This document shows, one piece after another, positions 10,901 through 26,044 of a stretch of DNA of 64,000 nt. Location of the stretch: positions 279,071,776 to 279,135,775 of the forward strand of contig NC_134710.1 in NCBI RefSeq assembly GCF_043290135.1. The letters run 5' to 3'. Within the stretch, counting starts at the first letter, position 1; every line of letters starts with the position of its first letter. The notes under the pieces are model-generated. The model did not search any database, was not told where the DNA came from, and was given only the letters and a program-made list of their open reading frames with translations. The translations under genes and the position numbers were made by a program. The DNA is from Rhipicephalus microplus. Its lineage: Eukaryota > Arthropoda > Arachnida > Ixodida > Ixodidae.

Positions 10901-13019
10901 ATGCAACGGAGCCGTGTACAACTGCATATTTAGCGCGAAGTGTCGCACGCTCTCATATTGACGTCATGGGCAGCGCACAAATGGCACCACGCACGCACTA
11001 GACCTCGCAGACGTTGAAGCGGGCGAATGCGTACAACAGAGTGCGCTATTTCTTCTATAGGAGCACATTGTGTAGCCATAGATGTCATTGAGCTGTCATG
11101 CACAAGATAAATTGCCTTTTCGTCTTTTCAAACTATACTATGCTTAATCACGTATCACGTCTTATGCGTAGAGTTCATTCGTCCGAACTAAGAGACGCAG
11201 GTGGTGGTTTGCCGCCGTGTAGAACACGCAACCAAGTAACAGTTCGGCAATGCCGCTGCGTTTCACGGCCATCCCTTTGAAGTCTGTATAAGAGGTCCAC
11301 TTGCGTGACGCTTTTGTAGCACGCTAACCACGCACGCCCACCGAATGCCCGCGTGCGCTACCTTCGGGATGCACTACGCAGATTTTTTTTTGTCTTTCTC
11401 GCCGTTACGAGCACGAGCAAAAAGCACAATCCAGATGTCACTGGTTTTGTGTTTAAGAGCACTCACTTCCGAAACAATGGAGAGCTATCCTCGAAGGCAT
11501 TCATGAATCATTTATGATCTTAATGTTCGATAGAATAGATTGTGCGCAAAAACAGCGACAGAATAATAGGTTTGGACACTGCTTTTTTTCTATTATGTTG
11601 CGTACGTAATTTATCGTAATTCATGGGGCTGAGTTCACCAACGTGTAGCAGCGGGTTCGTGACGTGGATTCTTTTATAGGCCATGAATTTCTGCGACTAA
11701 GTGAAAAGCAATAAACTGTATCAGGGAAAGAAAGGCCTGAAGGGCTTACCTTTAAAGCTGAGATTTCTGAGCCTATTTTTTGTACATTCGAGATACAACA
11801 GCCCTGCTATATAAGACGCAGCTGCGTAGTGAAGCCAGAATATCGTGCTTCTCCAACTGACAAAAATGTGCCTGAAGGCATGGCACATGCACGTAATGAC
11901 AAATTTATCCATTCACAAAAAGCTTAGTTGGTAAAAGCAGCCCAAAAGTGGTGCTGTGATGCTGCTTTGACGTCCATCTACGGCAAGCTGTTCTTCTTTT
12001 GTTATTGTTGTCCTTGCTTTTGTTCCGGCAACTTCATTACACGGCTATGAAAAGAAATCAACCGTTTAAATTTATTCTCAGCACTCATTCATGCGTCTGC
12101 GCGTGTAGGCATAGGAAATTCCGTGTTTTGCAATTTACACGCTGGATTAGCGAAACCACTGTGACATTTCTGCAATTCTAATTGGTCGAAAGATTTACCG
12201 TAAGTCATCCTTGCGCAGATAATTGACCAGTGGAGATACTTATAACAACAAATAGCATCGAAAAGTTAATTTTCTGTCTTAGAGACAATGGCAGGCGCTC
12301 TCGCCTTCTTGGGTGCAAAACAGCAGGGTCGTTCTTAGATTAACACGTGCGCTGAGGCAGGTACGTAGGTGCAAATTTAATGTTTCGTTTTTTGAGTAAT
12401 GGGTCAAAGGAATAGAGATAAGGGGAGGCTGCTACCAAGATAGATTTCCGCAACCTTCTCTGCCTACCTCATGGTGTCGGGTTTCAAGCAGCGCAAGACA
12501 ACCTCCCAATGCTCTTGATTATGTAATACATTTCGTATAGACGGAGGTGCTTAGAGCACCCCCGCATGGTATGATTAAGATTTGCTTGCGTTGCGGAGCA
12601 ATACACACAGGAAGAAGACAGATAGAGGCAGGAGTAGAAGATGAGAAAAAGGTGAGGAGAGGGAAAGGTGCGAGTCCGCACGTGACGCCAGAGTATACGT
12701 CGTGCATGCGTGTGGATTTCGATATTAACGGCGAGAAGGTTACACGGCCGTGGTGGTAGTGGCTTCAGATGTCATGAAATGTTGCAAGGTGAACGTGCGC
12801 ACAAAACAGAGCCGTTGTCGAAACGGCATTTGACTCACGTAACGCCTACGGCCAAATCGTAAATCCTCCGACGTGGCGCTCAGTACCCGCTCGGAATGGG
12901 AATGATTCAACGTATGCGTAGCACGTCGTCCGTTCACCTTACTTCGGATGCTGGTTCAGCTACTTTGTGTCATGGGCAGAGTGATGTTCACCTAAGGCCT
13001 TAAAGGGTACCCAAAGAGA
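10901..13019. other. No gene recognised
   Basis: About 2.1 kb with no recognised repeat, RNA gene or coding motif. Open frames are short, lack domain signatures and do not continue across the stretch. Confidence 0.35.
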
Positions 13020-13077
13020 TTTATTGATTTATTGATTGATTTGTGGGGTTTAACATCCCAAAACCACCATATGAGAC
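13020..13077 (-). mobile_element. Truncated SINE (Ruka-like), 58-bp 3' end with target duplication
   Basis: Only the 3' tail of the minus-strand SINE is present (TTGATT tail, GTGGGGTTTAACATCCC, AAAACCACCATATGA). The 10-bp sequence CCCAAAGAGA flanks it at 13010-13019 and 13078-13087, supporting insertion as a 5'-truncated copy. Confidence 0.8.
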
Positions 13078-13643
13078 CCCAAAGAGAAAAAAAATTGTTG
13101 TCATATTAGTAATGTTTTCACAATTCCAAAATTTCCATGCTCAGTGCGAGAAGACGCTTGGAGAGAGCAAAAACGTGCAAAAAGAAGATGTGGGTGGAAG
13201 CGCTACTTCAAAATACCGGCACCAAACGCCATGGATCGATGGTGGAACTTTATTTGGATTCCTGAGAGACGTGACTTTATGTAACGACGTCATTCGTTTT
13301 GACGGCATCTGCGAAGTATCACGTAGTTCCTAATCATTGAAATTGAAATACATTGTCCTTTGAGGGGACCATGTAGACGTAACGTACAAATTTAATAAAA
13401 TTTTGTTTAACCAATGTCGCCAAAAAAAAAACACACTTTGCAATCCGTGACGTCGCGTGCGGCGATTTCAGAGCGAAATTTAAGAACAAAACTATTGCCT
13501 TGACTTTTCAATGTATTAATCAACATATCACGGTGAAATGAACGATATTAGAGTTTTCAGAGCACCGTATTTATCAAGCTAAACTGATTCATTGCATCTA
13601 CTTCATAGTATCTTTATACATTGCTTAGATATATACAGGGTGT
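13078..13643. other. No gene recognised
   Basis: Apart from the 10-bp SINE target duplication at 13078-13087 nothing is recognised. An A-run lies at about 13422-13430. Confidence 0.35.
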
Positions 13644-13660
13644 CACAGCTATCAAGCAAT

Positions 13661-13902
13661 TGATTGATTGATTTGTAGGGTTTAACGTCTCAAAACCACC
13701 ATATGATTATGAGAGACGCCGTAGTGGAGGACTCCGGAAATTTTGACCACCTGGGGTTCTTTAACGTGCACCCAAATCTGAGCACACGGGCCTACGACAT
13801 TCCCGCCTCCATCGGAAATCCAGCCGCCGCAGCCGGAATTTGAACCCGTGACCTGCGGGTCAGCAGCCGAGTACCTTAGCCACTAGACCACCACGGCGGG
13901 GC
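13661..13902 (-). mobile_element. Full-length SINE (Ruka-like) with 17-bp target-site duplication
   Basis: Complete minus-strand copy of about 242 bp. The TTGA tail is at the low-coordinate end, the body lies in the middle, and the tRNA-like head is at the high end. The B-box region (complement of GGAATTTGAACCC) is near 13838-13850 and the A-box region (complement of TAGCCACTAGACCACC) near 13878-13893. Flanking CACAGCTATCAAGCAAT is exact at 13644-13660 and 13903-13919. The exact duplication suggests a fairly young insertion. Confidence 0.95.
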
Positions 13903-13919
13903 CACAGCTATCAAGCAAT

Positions 13920-16778
<2,859 letters not shown>

Positions 16779-17066
16779 CGGACGCATGGACGCATGCACG
16801 GACGGACTGACCCTCGGACAGATGGACGCACCCACGGACAGACAGGCAGACGGACAAACGAAAGGGTGGACCGAGAGACAGACAGACAGACAGACAGACA
16901 TGGACGGAAGGACGGGCGCACAAACAGACAGACATACGAACGGACGGATGGATGAACAGATGCTCGAACGGACGCATGTATTGACGCACGCATAGATGCG
17001 CGGACCAACACACGGACGAACGCACGGACGGACGGATGGACAGAAGCACGGATGGACGAATGGATG
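16779..17066. repeat. GGACGCAT-type degenerate minisatellite
   Basis: About 290 bp of degenerate 4- and 8-bp units of the GGACG(C/A)A(T/C) type, including a pure (GACA)n run near 16877-16899. Low-complexity open frames (Val/Arg/Ser/Pro rich) run through it in all minus frames and are not genes. A 50-bp flank on its right is shared with the second array at 41048-41232. Confidence 0.9.
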
Positions 17067-17117
17067 CTTCGCCCCACTCATCATCATTCACTGCGTGGAT
17101 ATGCTGTGATTTTTTTT
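17067..17117. repeat. Flank shared by the two GGACG minisatellites
   Basis: CTTCGCCCCACTC followed by ATCATTCACT, then an ATATGCTG..ATTTTTTTT end. It closely matches 41237-41291, which is also the right flank of a GGACG array, so array and flank belong to one dispersed element. Confidence 0.85.
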
Positions 17118-17383
17118 AACGGGCACGAGGCTCATCTATCGTGACATATTATAAAGGGAATTGTTGCCAATGTGTGAAGCTTTGTGTTGAAATGTTCCGC
17201 AAGACTTGGGTGCGTCTATACGGTACCGATGAGAAGCACATGAGCATCGCTAAAACCAAGCTTGGCAAAACTGCATGTGTAAAGACTAGACTATAGCTTT
17301 AAATTTAGGTAGCTGTGAGTGGAATGCCAACTCATTTTTCCAAGATTTGGATACGCTGACGTGATGAATCAGAGCTTCATTGC

Positions 17384-17632
17384 GTAATAATAATAATAAT
17401 AATAATATCTTGAAGCTTTCCGTCCCAAAAACCACGATATGATTATGAGAGACTTCGTAGTGGATGGCTCCAGAAAGTTCGATTATCTGCTGTTTTTTTT
17501 ATTGTGCTCTCAGATCGCACAGTACACGGTCCTCTACCCTTTTGCCTCGATTGAAATGCAACCACCGTGGCCGGGATGCAACCCGTGACTTTCGAGTCAG
17601 CAAGCTTCATGACGTCATCTTGCCGGTTTCAA
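17384..17632 (-). mobile_element. Old, degraded SINE copy
   Basis: Body similar to the Ruka-like SINE in reverse orientation (CATATGATTATGAGAGAC, shifted, near 17437), with (TAA)n in place of the TTGA tail. A tRNA-head remnant lies near 17570-17630. Divergence is strong, so this is an ancient copy or a separate subfamily. Confidence 0.65.
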
Positions 17633-17693
17633 TGTGCTGATTTTACTCGCGCTATGCACATCTTATGACAACCTTATGGGTTAGAACCTATCT

Positions 17694-17931
17694 CATGATT
17701 GATATGTGGGGTTTAACGTCCCAAAACCACCATATGATTATGAGAGACGCCGTAGTGGAGGGCTCCGGAAATTTCGACCACCTGGGGTTCTTTAACGTGC
17801 ACCCAATCTGAGTACACGGGCCTACAACATTTCGCCTCCATCGGAAATGCAGCCGCCGCAGCCGGGATTCGATCCCGCGACCTGCTGGTCAGCAGCCGAG
17901 TACCTTAGCCACTAGACCACCGCGGCGGGGC
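17694..17931 (-). mobile_element. Full-length SINE (Ruka-like) with target-site duplication
   Basis: Complete minus-strand copy with the tRNA-like head at the high-coordinate end. GGTTAGAACCTATCT (17679-17693) and GGTTAGAACTTATCT (17932-17946) form a 15-bp duplication with one mismatch. Confidence 0.93.
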
Positions 17932-17946
17932 GGTTAGAACTTATCT

Positions 17947-18825
17947 TGTTCAGCGTCGGCACATCGCCATTCTCTGGTTACTTTGTGGTGCTGTTTGCCA
18001 AGCTCGTCATTTTTGGTTCCGCTTCGCCATGGAACTCCGGGTGCGACCGCATGGCGACGAATACGCGCGCCGTAGCCATGGACCGCTCAGCTCCGGGATC
18101 TGCACGCAGCTTGCTGGCGCGGGAACCGTGCCGGCCAACTGTTCCACCGGAGTGCGCACCAAACGGACTCTCCCCTGAAGACGTGCGAAAAGGTAGAGTG
18201 CCACTGCGAATAAAGAAAAGCCAGTCTTCCTCTTCGCACCGATTTGGCAGCGTTTCGAGTCACGAACGGTGAAAAATAAGGCGACTAAAATGCTGGCTGA
18301 CTCGAACAATATGATAATAGAACGAAAAACGGGTCTTCGTCGAGACATATTAGATTCGCTCGCGATGGTGGGCGTTGCTGACGCCGTCACTCGATTCGGG
18401 AGCGTGCGTGCTGCGATATAGCGTGCTTGGCTGGTCTGAGCTGTCAACGAGATGTGCATTCGGGTTTTGCCTCAGGGCTCTCTTATGCGAAACCTCCGAA
18501 AAGGAGAGTGAGCTGCTCGTTTGAAGTGAAAGGGGGCTGAATGAAGTTCCGTCGCATTTCGGGAACAGCAGATTGATTCACATAAAAATAAAATGTAAAA
18601 GAAAGGATGAAAGGTTGAGAAGAAGGGTTGACAAGCCGCTCACAAAAGTCACGCCCACGCGCACAAAAAGACGAGGAAAAATGTCTGAACGATAGTTGTG
18701 AGAAAGATTTGGAGGTCGAGAGAGTCTGCAAGATACCAGATGCTTGATCGTGAGCAAAGTCGTGAGAGTAATATGGCCAAACATTATAACTTACAAGTGC
18801 CGCAGCTTGGGCTAGATGGTATGGC
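17947..18825. other. GC-rich stretch, no gene recognised
   Basis: 17980-18290 is richer in GC and CpG than its surroundings and has overlapping open frames on both strands (up to 150 residues on the minus strand) without a recognised domain. It could be a promoter or first exon, but I see no splice or coding evidence that decides. Confidence 0.3.
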
Positions 18826-18963
18826 ATGACGATAGTTATGGCGCGAGAACAAAACGACGATACAGAGACAAGAAGGACACGAAAAACACGAGCGCGCTCG
18901 TGTCTTTTGTGTCCTTCTTGTCTCTGTGTCGTCGTTTTGTTTTCGCGCTATAACTATCGTCAT
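18826..18963. repeat. 138-bp near-perfect palindrome (MITE or foldback element)
   Basis: Two 69-bp arms meet without a loop at 18894/18895. The outer ends are ATGACGATAGTTAT and its complement, and the centre is AGCGCGCT. Only five of 69 pairs mismatch, and four of the five would be G:U pairs in RNA. Whole-length inverted symmetry of this kind is typical of short MITEs or foldback elements. It has no coding capacity. Confidence 0.92.
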
Positions 18964-20655
18964 TAATACTTACGGATTGAAAAGGGACAATTTAGGCCCA
19001 AGTAACGCGCATACTCTCGTTCCCACCGTCTTATGTTCAAGTTATTTTGGCTAAATTTCAACTCGATCACGTAGATCAGAGCCAACATTATTTTTAGGGA
19101 CCATATTTGTCACGGCATGACGTGCTTATCTCAAGTAATTGCGCATACCAGTCGATATACCAAAAAGCTTTCATCGCGCGTTTAAATCTGTGAATACTGT
19201 ACCTTGAAGTATGTTGATAATAAATTATGCTGCAAGCTAGCGTGTTAGGCAAAATCATATGAGATATCCTGTGGCGTCATTGAGACCAACTGCAACTGGG
19301 GTTTGCAGCCAGCAGAGCGAAAAGCTGCGCTCTATCTCGGTCTGCTTATGACTGGATGCACAGTGGTGGAAGCTGCGAATGGTACACCAAATTGACATAC
19401 GTTGTTGTCATATAGGAATAGTGTCCAAGCATCTCAAATATACTTCGCGCGGCCATGCTTATGCGTGTCACGTTCTGGTGCCCACGTCAAAAGTAATCAT
19501 TGCTTAAAAAATTTATGTATTGTTTTCTCGTTTATTTATCACAGGTCCACCAAAAAATAATCGTCGATAACTGACTCGGATAGCATGAAGCCTTTATTGG
19601 AAACTTTCAACGACAAAACACTGAGGAAGCTTAACGTAATGCCCCCGTAAAAAGTTACGCTACTCCGTTTTCTGAATAAATTGCCGGGAATTAACTCGAG
19701 CGCACCTTCTTGCAGGAGTGTAGGGGCACCACGCGCTGGAGCTGCCCATTGCGAAAGCCATGGACATATAGCCAATGAGGAGCGCTTGTTTTAAAAACAT
19801 AAATCAACAACCCGAAAAGTCACCTTAACGCCTCTAATATAGCATATCAATAATGAAGACTGAGGTTCGCAAGTTCTCCCAAGCGCATGTTACATGGTGC
19901 GTTCGAGGGCGCCTTAACTGTGGTCATCAAGATTTCCGAACTTTGGTACGCAGCTCGGGGCGTAACACTCAATCGAGCGATCGTACGCCGATGGCGTTGT
20001 TCATCGTCATTTCTCACGTCCCTCCATTTTCGTATCAGGTATTGTATCCTTTATAGCTGGGGCAACGAATGGACGTCGCTGTCATCGTGATGTTCTGATG
20101 TGCAGGACGACGTGGGACAAACATGGCACTCATGTTTGTCTGCCACAACCGACCACGATCAATAGCCCACCTACCATCCTTCGAGGCACACAATCGTCAG
20201 CTTGTCGATATTATCGATTTTCATTGATAATACCTTACAATATGCTTTTCAACATGAAAATCAGAACCGCGATAATTCGGTCGTGCAGGGCAAACTGCGT
20301 GTGTTGCGATGCTGCTTTCGTGGGCTCCTTCCCTGCCGCCGCAACTCGCGTGTACCCGGTCTCGATGTGCGTTCTGATGTCGGCGGCTCTGGTAAGCTTC
20401 ATCCGTCATAATTTGCTAGGTGTGACTAGTGCCCGCTGAGCGCTGCTGTCGTCGCAAAGTGGCCTCCCAAGAGCAGGCTCTGGCCATGCCTTTCACCCAT
20501 CTTCACCGCTGACCGCACCTATTGCTCACGAAGTTCGACGTTTGTTCGAAATACCTCGGTTATACGAGCACGAAGCGACAGCCCTGATTCTTGGATAAGC
20601 CTCTCGAGGTGTGCGCATTTTATGCACATTAACTTGTTTTTATATATTACAAAGT
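18964..20655. other. No gene recognised
   Basis: About 1.7 kb without a recognised repeat or RNA gene. Short open frames at 20098-20439 have no domain signature. Confidence 0.35.
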
Positions 20656-21005
20656 CCAGGAAGGAAGGAAGGAGCACAAGGGAGAAGGCTGGGGGGTTAA
20701 CAAGATAGACATCCGGTTGGCTACGCTACACTGGTGGATTAGGGAAGGGGACAATACAGATTAAAAAGAGGGAAGAAACAGAAAAGAAAAAAGAACAGGC
20801 AGAAAGTAAAGTGACTGCAGCGTTTAGAACTCCACCGCATGTCAGTGAGCTCACACGAACTCATCGGCCACAAAAAACACAAGATGTAAAGAGAGAGCAC
20901 CAACTTTCTTCTTCTTCTAGAGTTGACCCTGGAGCTTCCCCATCAGGAATTATGGGCATAAGAGTCACCAGTGATCACCCATGGGCATGCAGTCGATGTC
21001 GGAAT
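20656..21005. repeat. 350-bp dispersed repeat, copy 1
   Basis: Starts in a GGAA-repeat (GGAAGGAAGGAAGG), continues through GACATCCGGTTGGCTACG and CACTGGTGGATTAGGGAAGG, and ends at CATGCAGTCGATGTCGGAAT. It is nearly identical to 22002-22348 in the same orientation. Coding is not evident; the family is unknown to me by name. Confidence 0.93.
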
Positions 21006-22001
21006 ATAATACAGTGTCGAATTCAGCAAGAAATATGCCGCGAAAAAAAAAGCATTATAAAGAGTTTAGCCCATGTACTGCCTCCATCCTGACCATACAA
21101 GAAATATCCAAATAAATAAAAAAGAAATACAGAGCATTGAATTGTAACCAATTTTTCTATTCGTGTATTACGTCAAACGCCTTATACGGCAGTAGTAAAA
21201 AAAGAGCAATTCGGGAAGGCTTCGTATTATCAGAATTAGGTCACATTTCGCCCGCAAGGACGAAGAAATGTACACTACAGGAGAAAAATTGGAATTTTAT
21301 AGGACGTATTTCATTCGACGTATTAAAATAGGGACATTCAGTAACTAAGTTGACAAGCATCCCGCCAGTGCTCACATGTAAACATGAATTTGAAACACAG
21401 GCGATGACCGTGGACAGTCGCTGTCAAAGCGCTAGTGAAAGGAAACGTCCGAATCGAACCGACTGAATCGAACTTAGATATGTCACTTCAATGAAAACTC
21501 ATCTGTGAGAACACTGTACGTACTATGACCAGCCTCGTAATTGCTGTCAACATAGGACACGTGTGACCACATACGGCACCTCACAGTACGCAGTACCTTC
21601 CAAAACCATAGAGCCCGCCCCTCCCACTTCGACCCATCCCTGGTCATTTCACACAAAAAACGATGGCCGGCACGTTGGCTCTTCGTATAAGCCGCAATCG
21701 TCGACTGCCCTTGCCTGCTTTCATTATATGCGACGCGCACGGCAGTGTTGGCACGTCTCGACCAAAACAGAGCTGGAGAGACTGTGGTAACGATACTTTA
21801 ATTGACAATTTACGGGGTCTAGACAAGCACTATGACATTTATTTCATTATTCAACAAACCATAATAAAGTGTGCGAAAGTTGTCCACGGTTCACGTTTTC
21901 GACTTTCACCGGCACGTTAAAATCGTTATCGCGTCCACCAATCAGTGCTGTGAGCGTGAACTAAACAAAGCCGAGCGGAGATCGAAAGATTCTATTTTGG
22001 G
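21006..22001. other. No gene recognised
   Basis: Unassigned sequence between the two copies of the 350-bp repeat. Confidence 0.35.
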
Positions 22002-22348
22002 AAAGGAAGGAAGGCAGGAACACAAGGGAGAAGGCTGGGGGTTAACAAGAAAGACATCCGGTTGGCTACGCTACACTGGTGGATTAGGGAAGGGGACTAT
22101 ACAGATTGAAAAGAGGGAAGAAAAGGAAAAGAAAAAGAAACAAGCAGAAAGTGAAGTTACTGCAGCGTTTAGAACTCCACCGTATGTCAGAGAGCTCACA
22201 CGAACTCATCGGCCTCAAAAAACACAAGATGCAAAGAGCACCAACTTTCTTCTTCTTCTAGAGTTGACCCTGGAGCTTCCCCATCAGGAATTATGGGCAT
22301 AAGAGTCACCAGTGATCACCCATGGGCATGCAGTCGATGTCAGAATAC
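22002..22348. repeat. 350-bp dispersed repeat, copy 2
   Basis: Second copy of 20656-21005, differing by scattered substitutions and small indels such as the length of the GA-rich internal stretch and loss of GAGA before GCACCAAC. Confidence 0.93.
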
Positions 22349-22639
22349 CGCGTAACCACTCGCAGTCGAGGCGGTTTGATGGAGATACGAAAGCTCTGAG
22401 AATCGTGAAAGCAACCATATTCTTCTTCACAGTAATACTGAGTAATACACAGTAATACATACTGATCGTGCTTCACACCATCCAAACTACTTTCCAGAGA
22501 AACTTCTTCAAGGTTGGACACTTCAGACTATATATTGTCGTGCAAAACAAAACAAAAAATGTAATGAAGGACAGTAAACAGTCCTTTTAACTAATTCTTG
22601 AAGTGTCGCGTTAAACGCAAAATCTTCATTAAAAAGCAG

Positions 22640-22880
22640 CCCCGCCATGGTGGTCTAGATGCTAAGGTACTTGGCTGCTGACCCACAGGTCGCAGGATCT
22701 AATCCCGGCTGCGGCAGCTGCATTTCCAATGGAGGCGGAATTGTTGTAGGCCCGTTTGCTCAGATTTGGGTGCACGTTAAAGAACCCCAGGTGGTCAAAA
22801 TTTCCGGAGCTCTCCACTACAGCGTCTCTCATAATAATATGGTGGTTTTGGGACGTTGAACCCCACATATCTTCATTATC
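22640..22880 (+). mobile_element. Full-length SINE (Ruka-like), plus orientation
   Basis: tRNA-like head from GCCCCGCCATGGTGGTC at 22640, B-box-like GGATCTAATCCC near 22695-22706, the TGCATTTCCAATGGAGGC body and an AACCCCACATAT end. ATCTTCATTA occurs before the head (22622-22631) and at the tail (about 22869-22878) and may be a degraded target duplication. The A-box has a substitution (TCTAGATGC instead of TCTAGTGGC). Confidence 0.9.
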
Positions 22881-23299
22881 AACTAAACCGGGTTTTGGGA
22901 ACCGGGAAGCAGGGGACCTGGCTTAAAAACAAATATTAGGGCCATTGTAGTTACGTTCACAGAAATAATTCATTTGGATGTTATTCGGATGTTCATCAAT
23001 AGGCTTTATAACTTATTCGATGAAACCTTTACATTTATAGCAATATTTTTAAAGTTCATTGATAAATTACCATTGAAGAACCACGTGGGCTCCTACTGCG
23101 AAATGTTGGCAATTGCAATTCTCTTGTACATTCACCTGAAACAAAAAAAGGTGAAACCCATTTTCTGTTTTCGCTTCTTCTCAGTCGATTGAATTTGTTG
23201 TTTTGCCTGACATCACGATAACTTGGTAATGACTTCACAATTTTCGTGACCTACTTACGGGTTGATGACGTCATGGCGTCGCGATATTTTGCGTTATTC
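22881..23299. other. No gene recognised
   Basis: AT-rich unassigned sequence. Confidence 0.35.
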
Positions 23300-23530
23300 C
23301 TTCGAAGCATTTAACGTGCCAAAACCACGGTATAAACACAAGAGGTGGCGTAGTAGCCGGCTCCAAAACTTTCAACCCCCTGGTCTTATTTGACGTGCAC
23401 CTAAATCAAAGAACACGGGCTTCGAGCGTTTTCGCCGCCATCTAAAATGCAGCTACCACGGCAGGGATTCGATCCCGCGACCTGGAGGTCAGCAGTCGAG
23501 CACCTTAGCCACTAAACCACCCTGGTTGGT
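23300..23530 (-). mobile_element. Old SINE copy, divergent subfamily
   Basis: Minus-strand SINE-like sequence: ATTTAACGTGCCAAAACCAC end, AACACGGGCTTCGAG centre, and a tRNA-like head with the complement of a GGGATTCGATCCC block near 23465-23477 and GCCACTAAACCACC near 23509-23522. It is clearly diverged from the main copies. Confidence 0.8.
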
Positions 23531-25155
23531 AAAATACGTGTGAGATGCTCTCGTAACTCGCACGTGGATACCTAATGATTTACACTAGTTAGCTGCAACA
23601 TTCTGTTCAGCGTGAGGCAACGAGTGTATTATAAGCCTGACGCGATGTTTGTAGTGTTCGGCCGGCTCAATCTTAGGCGCTAAAGAGAAAGAGAGAGCTC
23701 TTTATTTAAAGGCAGAAAAGGCGCTAGGCTAAACTGTTACAATTAGACTTGGCGTCATGTTTAGGTACAGAACCGAGTATGTTCATTACTCTCGCCCTTA
23801 TTTTTTCTTAATCGAGCGGGTGAGATGTCTTACACCCAGTTCATTTAGTGCTCCTCGGTGATCTGGAATATAATGTGGCTCCCAGGATGTTACGGCGTGT
23901 GGAACGTTGTCCTTCAGCCGATATGTTTGTCGACGAGCTGAGTGCAGAGAACGAGCCTCGTAAGTGAGGTGTAGAAACGATACAAAGAATTAAAGAACAC
24001 GGTTGTTGCACGAGGCGCACATGGTCTCGCAAGAAGACGCAACAAACAGACTATACATTTATCAGCTGCTCGAAGAAGACGGTGCTGCCGCCCGCACGCA
24101 TGCACTGTGCGGCGAACAGACGAAAGAATAAACTAGCCGACCCCCGATAGACACACAGTATGAGGAACAATCGACATGGTCGGCCCAGTAGTCTCTTTGT
24201 ACACCAGTCTCTCAAACAGCTGTACCGCTGCATCGAAGACTCACAAAGGAACTTGTTATGTAGAGACACGGCCCAATCGAATCGCGACAGGATCCGCCGA
24301 ACTGGCTACTCGTGTATACTATATACGTGCCCATGGCTGGAGCGACACAAAGCCAACTATTGCAAATGCAACACCGCAAACATCTTAATATACGTCCCAA
24401 GAAAAAAAAGAAAAGTAGCAAATAAAAGCTGTGCTTCTGCTCGCGGAGCGGCTATGCACTGTTGCGTGCTGTAGGCACCGTTAGCACCGTGGCAGCCACG
24501 CAAGCCTGTGTAATTGTTTCTCGCATGCGGGCGGCCATTCAACGGGAGTCTATCATCGCTGCTGCCACCGTCGAGCAAGACCGGTTCCTTCGGCATAGGA
24601 GGCGAGCTCCAAAGCCACCCCGACAGGACTGCAGTTCCTCCGAGGGAGAGAAAATGGGAGGCCGGTCTTCTCCGCGTCATTAGCGATTTGCTCGCCGAAT
24701 GACAAGACGGCTACGAATGACGCGGGTGGTGAGCCCTACACGCGATCGCGGACCTGTAATTGCGATCAGAGTTCGGCTTTGAAGCTGAAGAGAATGAGCG
24801 TTCTATAGCGAGCAGGGCAGGTGATGGTTAGACGACACGGTGTCATCACCAAGCGAAACTAGACGCCTATATACCCGAGTCATTCTGCGTCTCAATCACT
24901 TGACACGGTGTCAGTTATCGACTTCGATCACCCACACGTGCTGTCGAAAAGTGTAATCTGTTATTGGCCCTATTTGAAGTGTACCTTCCCGTGTTTTACA
25001 AACGTGCTGATTACCTCGTATTTAGGAGCCCTTTCTTTGAATATTAAAGAAACTTGCAGTTTTCAACATTTCACTGCAACACACGGGTGATCAGAGACAC
25101 CATATTGGACGACTAACAATTAGTTCACACCACCCGAGATTCCTTAACATGCACC
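23531..25155. other. No gene recognised
   Basis: About 1.6 kb. A GC-richer part at 24450-24700 has overlapping open frames on both strands but no recognised domain. Confidence 0.3.
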
Positions 25156-25400
25156 CTTGCCCCACCGCGGTGGTCTAGTGGCTAAGGTACTCACCTGCTC
25201 ACCCGCAGGTCGCGCGATCAAATCCTGGCTGCGGTGGCTGCATTTCCGATGGAGGCGGAAATGTTGTAGGCCCATGTGCTCAGATTTGGATGCACGTTAA
25301 AGAACCCCAGGTGGCCGAAATTCGCGGAGCCCTCCACTACAGCATCTCTGATAATTATATGGTGGTTTTGGAACGTTACCCCCCCCCACCCGAAATTCAA
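25156..25400 (+). mobile_element. Full-length SINE (Ruka-like), plus orientation
   Basis: tRNA-like head starting CCTTGCCCCACCGCGG, with TCTAGTGGCTAAGG (A-box region) and GCGATCAAATCC (B-box region). The body contains CGATGGAGGCGGAAATG and CTCAGATTTGGATGCACG, and it ends in a C-run replacing AAACCCCAC. The TTGA tail is followed by (CATC)n at about 25403-25446. Confidence 0.9.
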
Positions 25401-25402
25401 TC

Positions 25403-25446
25403 ATCCATTCATCCATCCATCCATCCATCCATCCATCCGTCAATCA
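25403..25446. repeat. (CATC)n microsatellite
   Basis: About ten units of ATCC/CATC directly after the SINE tail, perhaps grown from the tail. Confidence 0.9.
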
Positions 25447-25970
25447 ATCTACACACCATTACGTAAGTAGTAAGCGCCTGCACTGGAACACCACCACGGG
25501 AAAAATGGCCCCCAATTTTGTGCATAAGACAACATAAGTACAGAGCTATCGCGCGTTATGTACAAGAAAGCAAGATACATGAATTCTAAATGGCGAAGAG
25601 CCAACACGCTTCCATTCAGTTCACGAACCACCACCCTTAACAAGCGTAATGAATTATCAACCGCGTACGCATGCGCGGCGGAAATTACAATACGTTACTC
25701 ACTCACTCTTTCACTTAGTCATTTGTGCGCGTAGGGATTTTAGTCTCAATTATCTTGGAAGGAATTCAAGTGGGTTAGTCGAAGAATTTGTGACTCGTAT
25801 ATATTCACTACAACAATGGCAAAGCATTCGCTAAGAAGATTGAGTAGTCCACAAGAGCAGGGTGACCAGAGTACCATCTGTCTGGCATCCCTATATTATA
25901 AACGGCATGTCTGAGAGCGTGTCTTGTTGTAGGCTTTCTACTTCACAATATTCCCAACCACTATAGTCTT
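25447..25970. other. No gene recognised
   Basis: Unassigned sequence. Confidence 0.35.
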
Positions 25971-26044
25971 TTAAATGAGAAGCATTTCTTAGCGAACTTC
26001 GGCGACATTGAGCGTACGTATCTATCTATTTATCTATCTATCTA
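25971..26044 (-). repeat. Fragment of the (GATA)n-linked satellite family
   Basis: The complement of this stretch matches the sequence after the (GATA)n array at 48541-48586 (AGCATTTCTTAGCGAACTTC here, TTTGCTAAGAAATGC there). It runs into a short (TCTA)n tract. The shared order of flank and GATA shows the microsatellite is part of a dispersed element. Confidence 0.75.
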
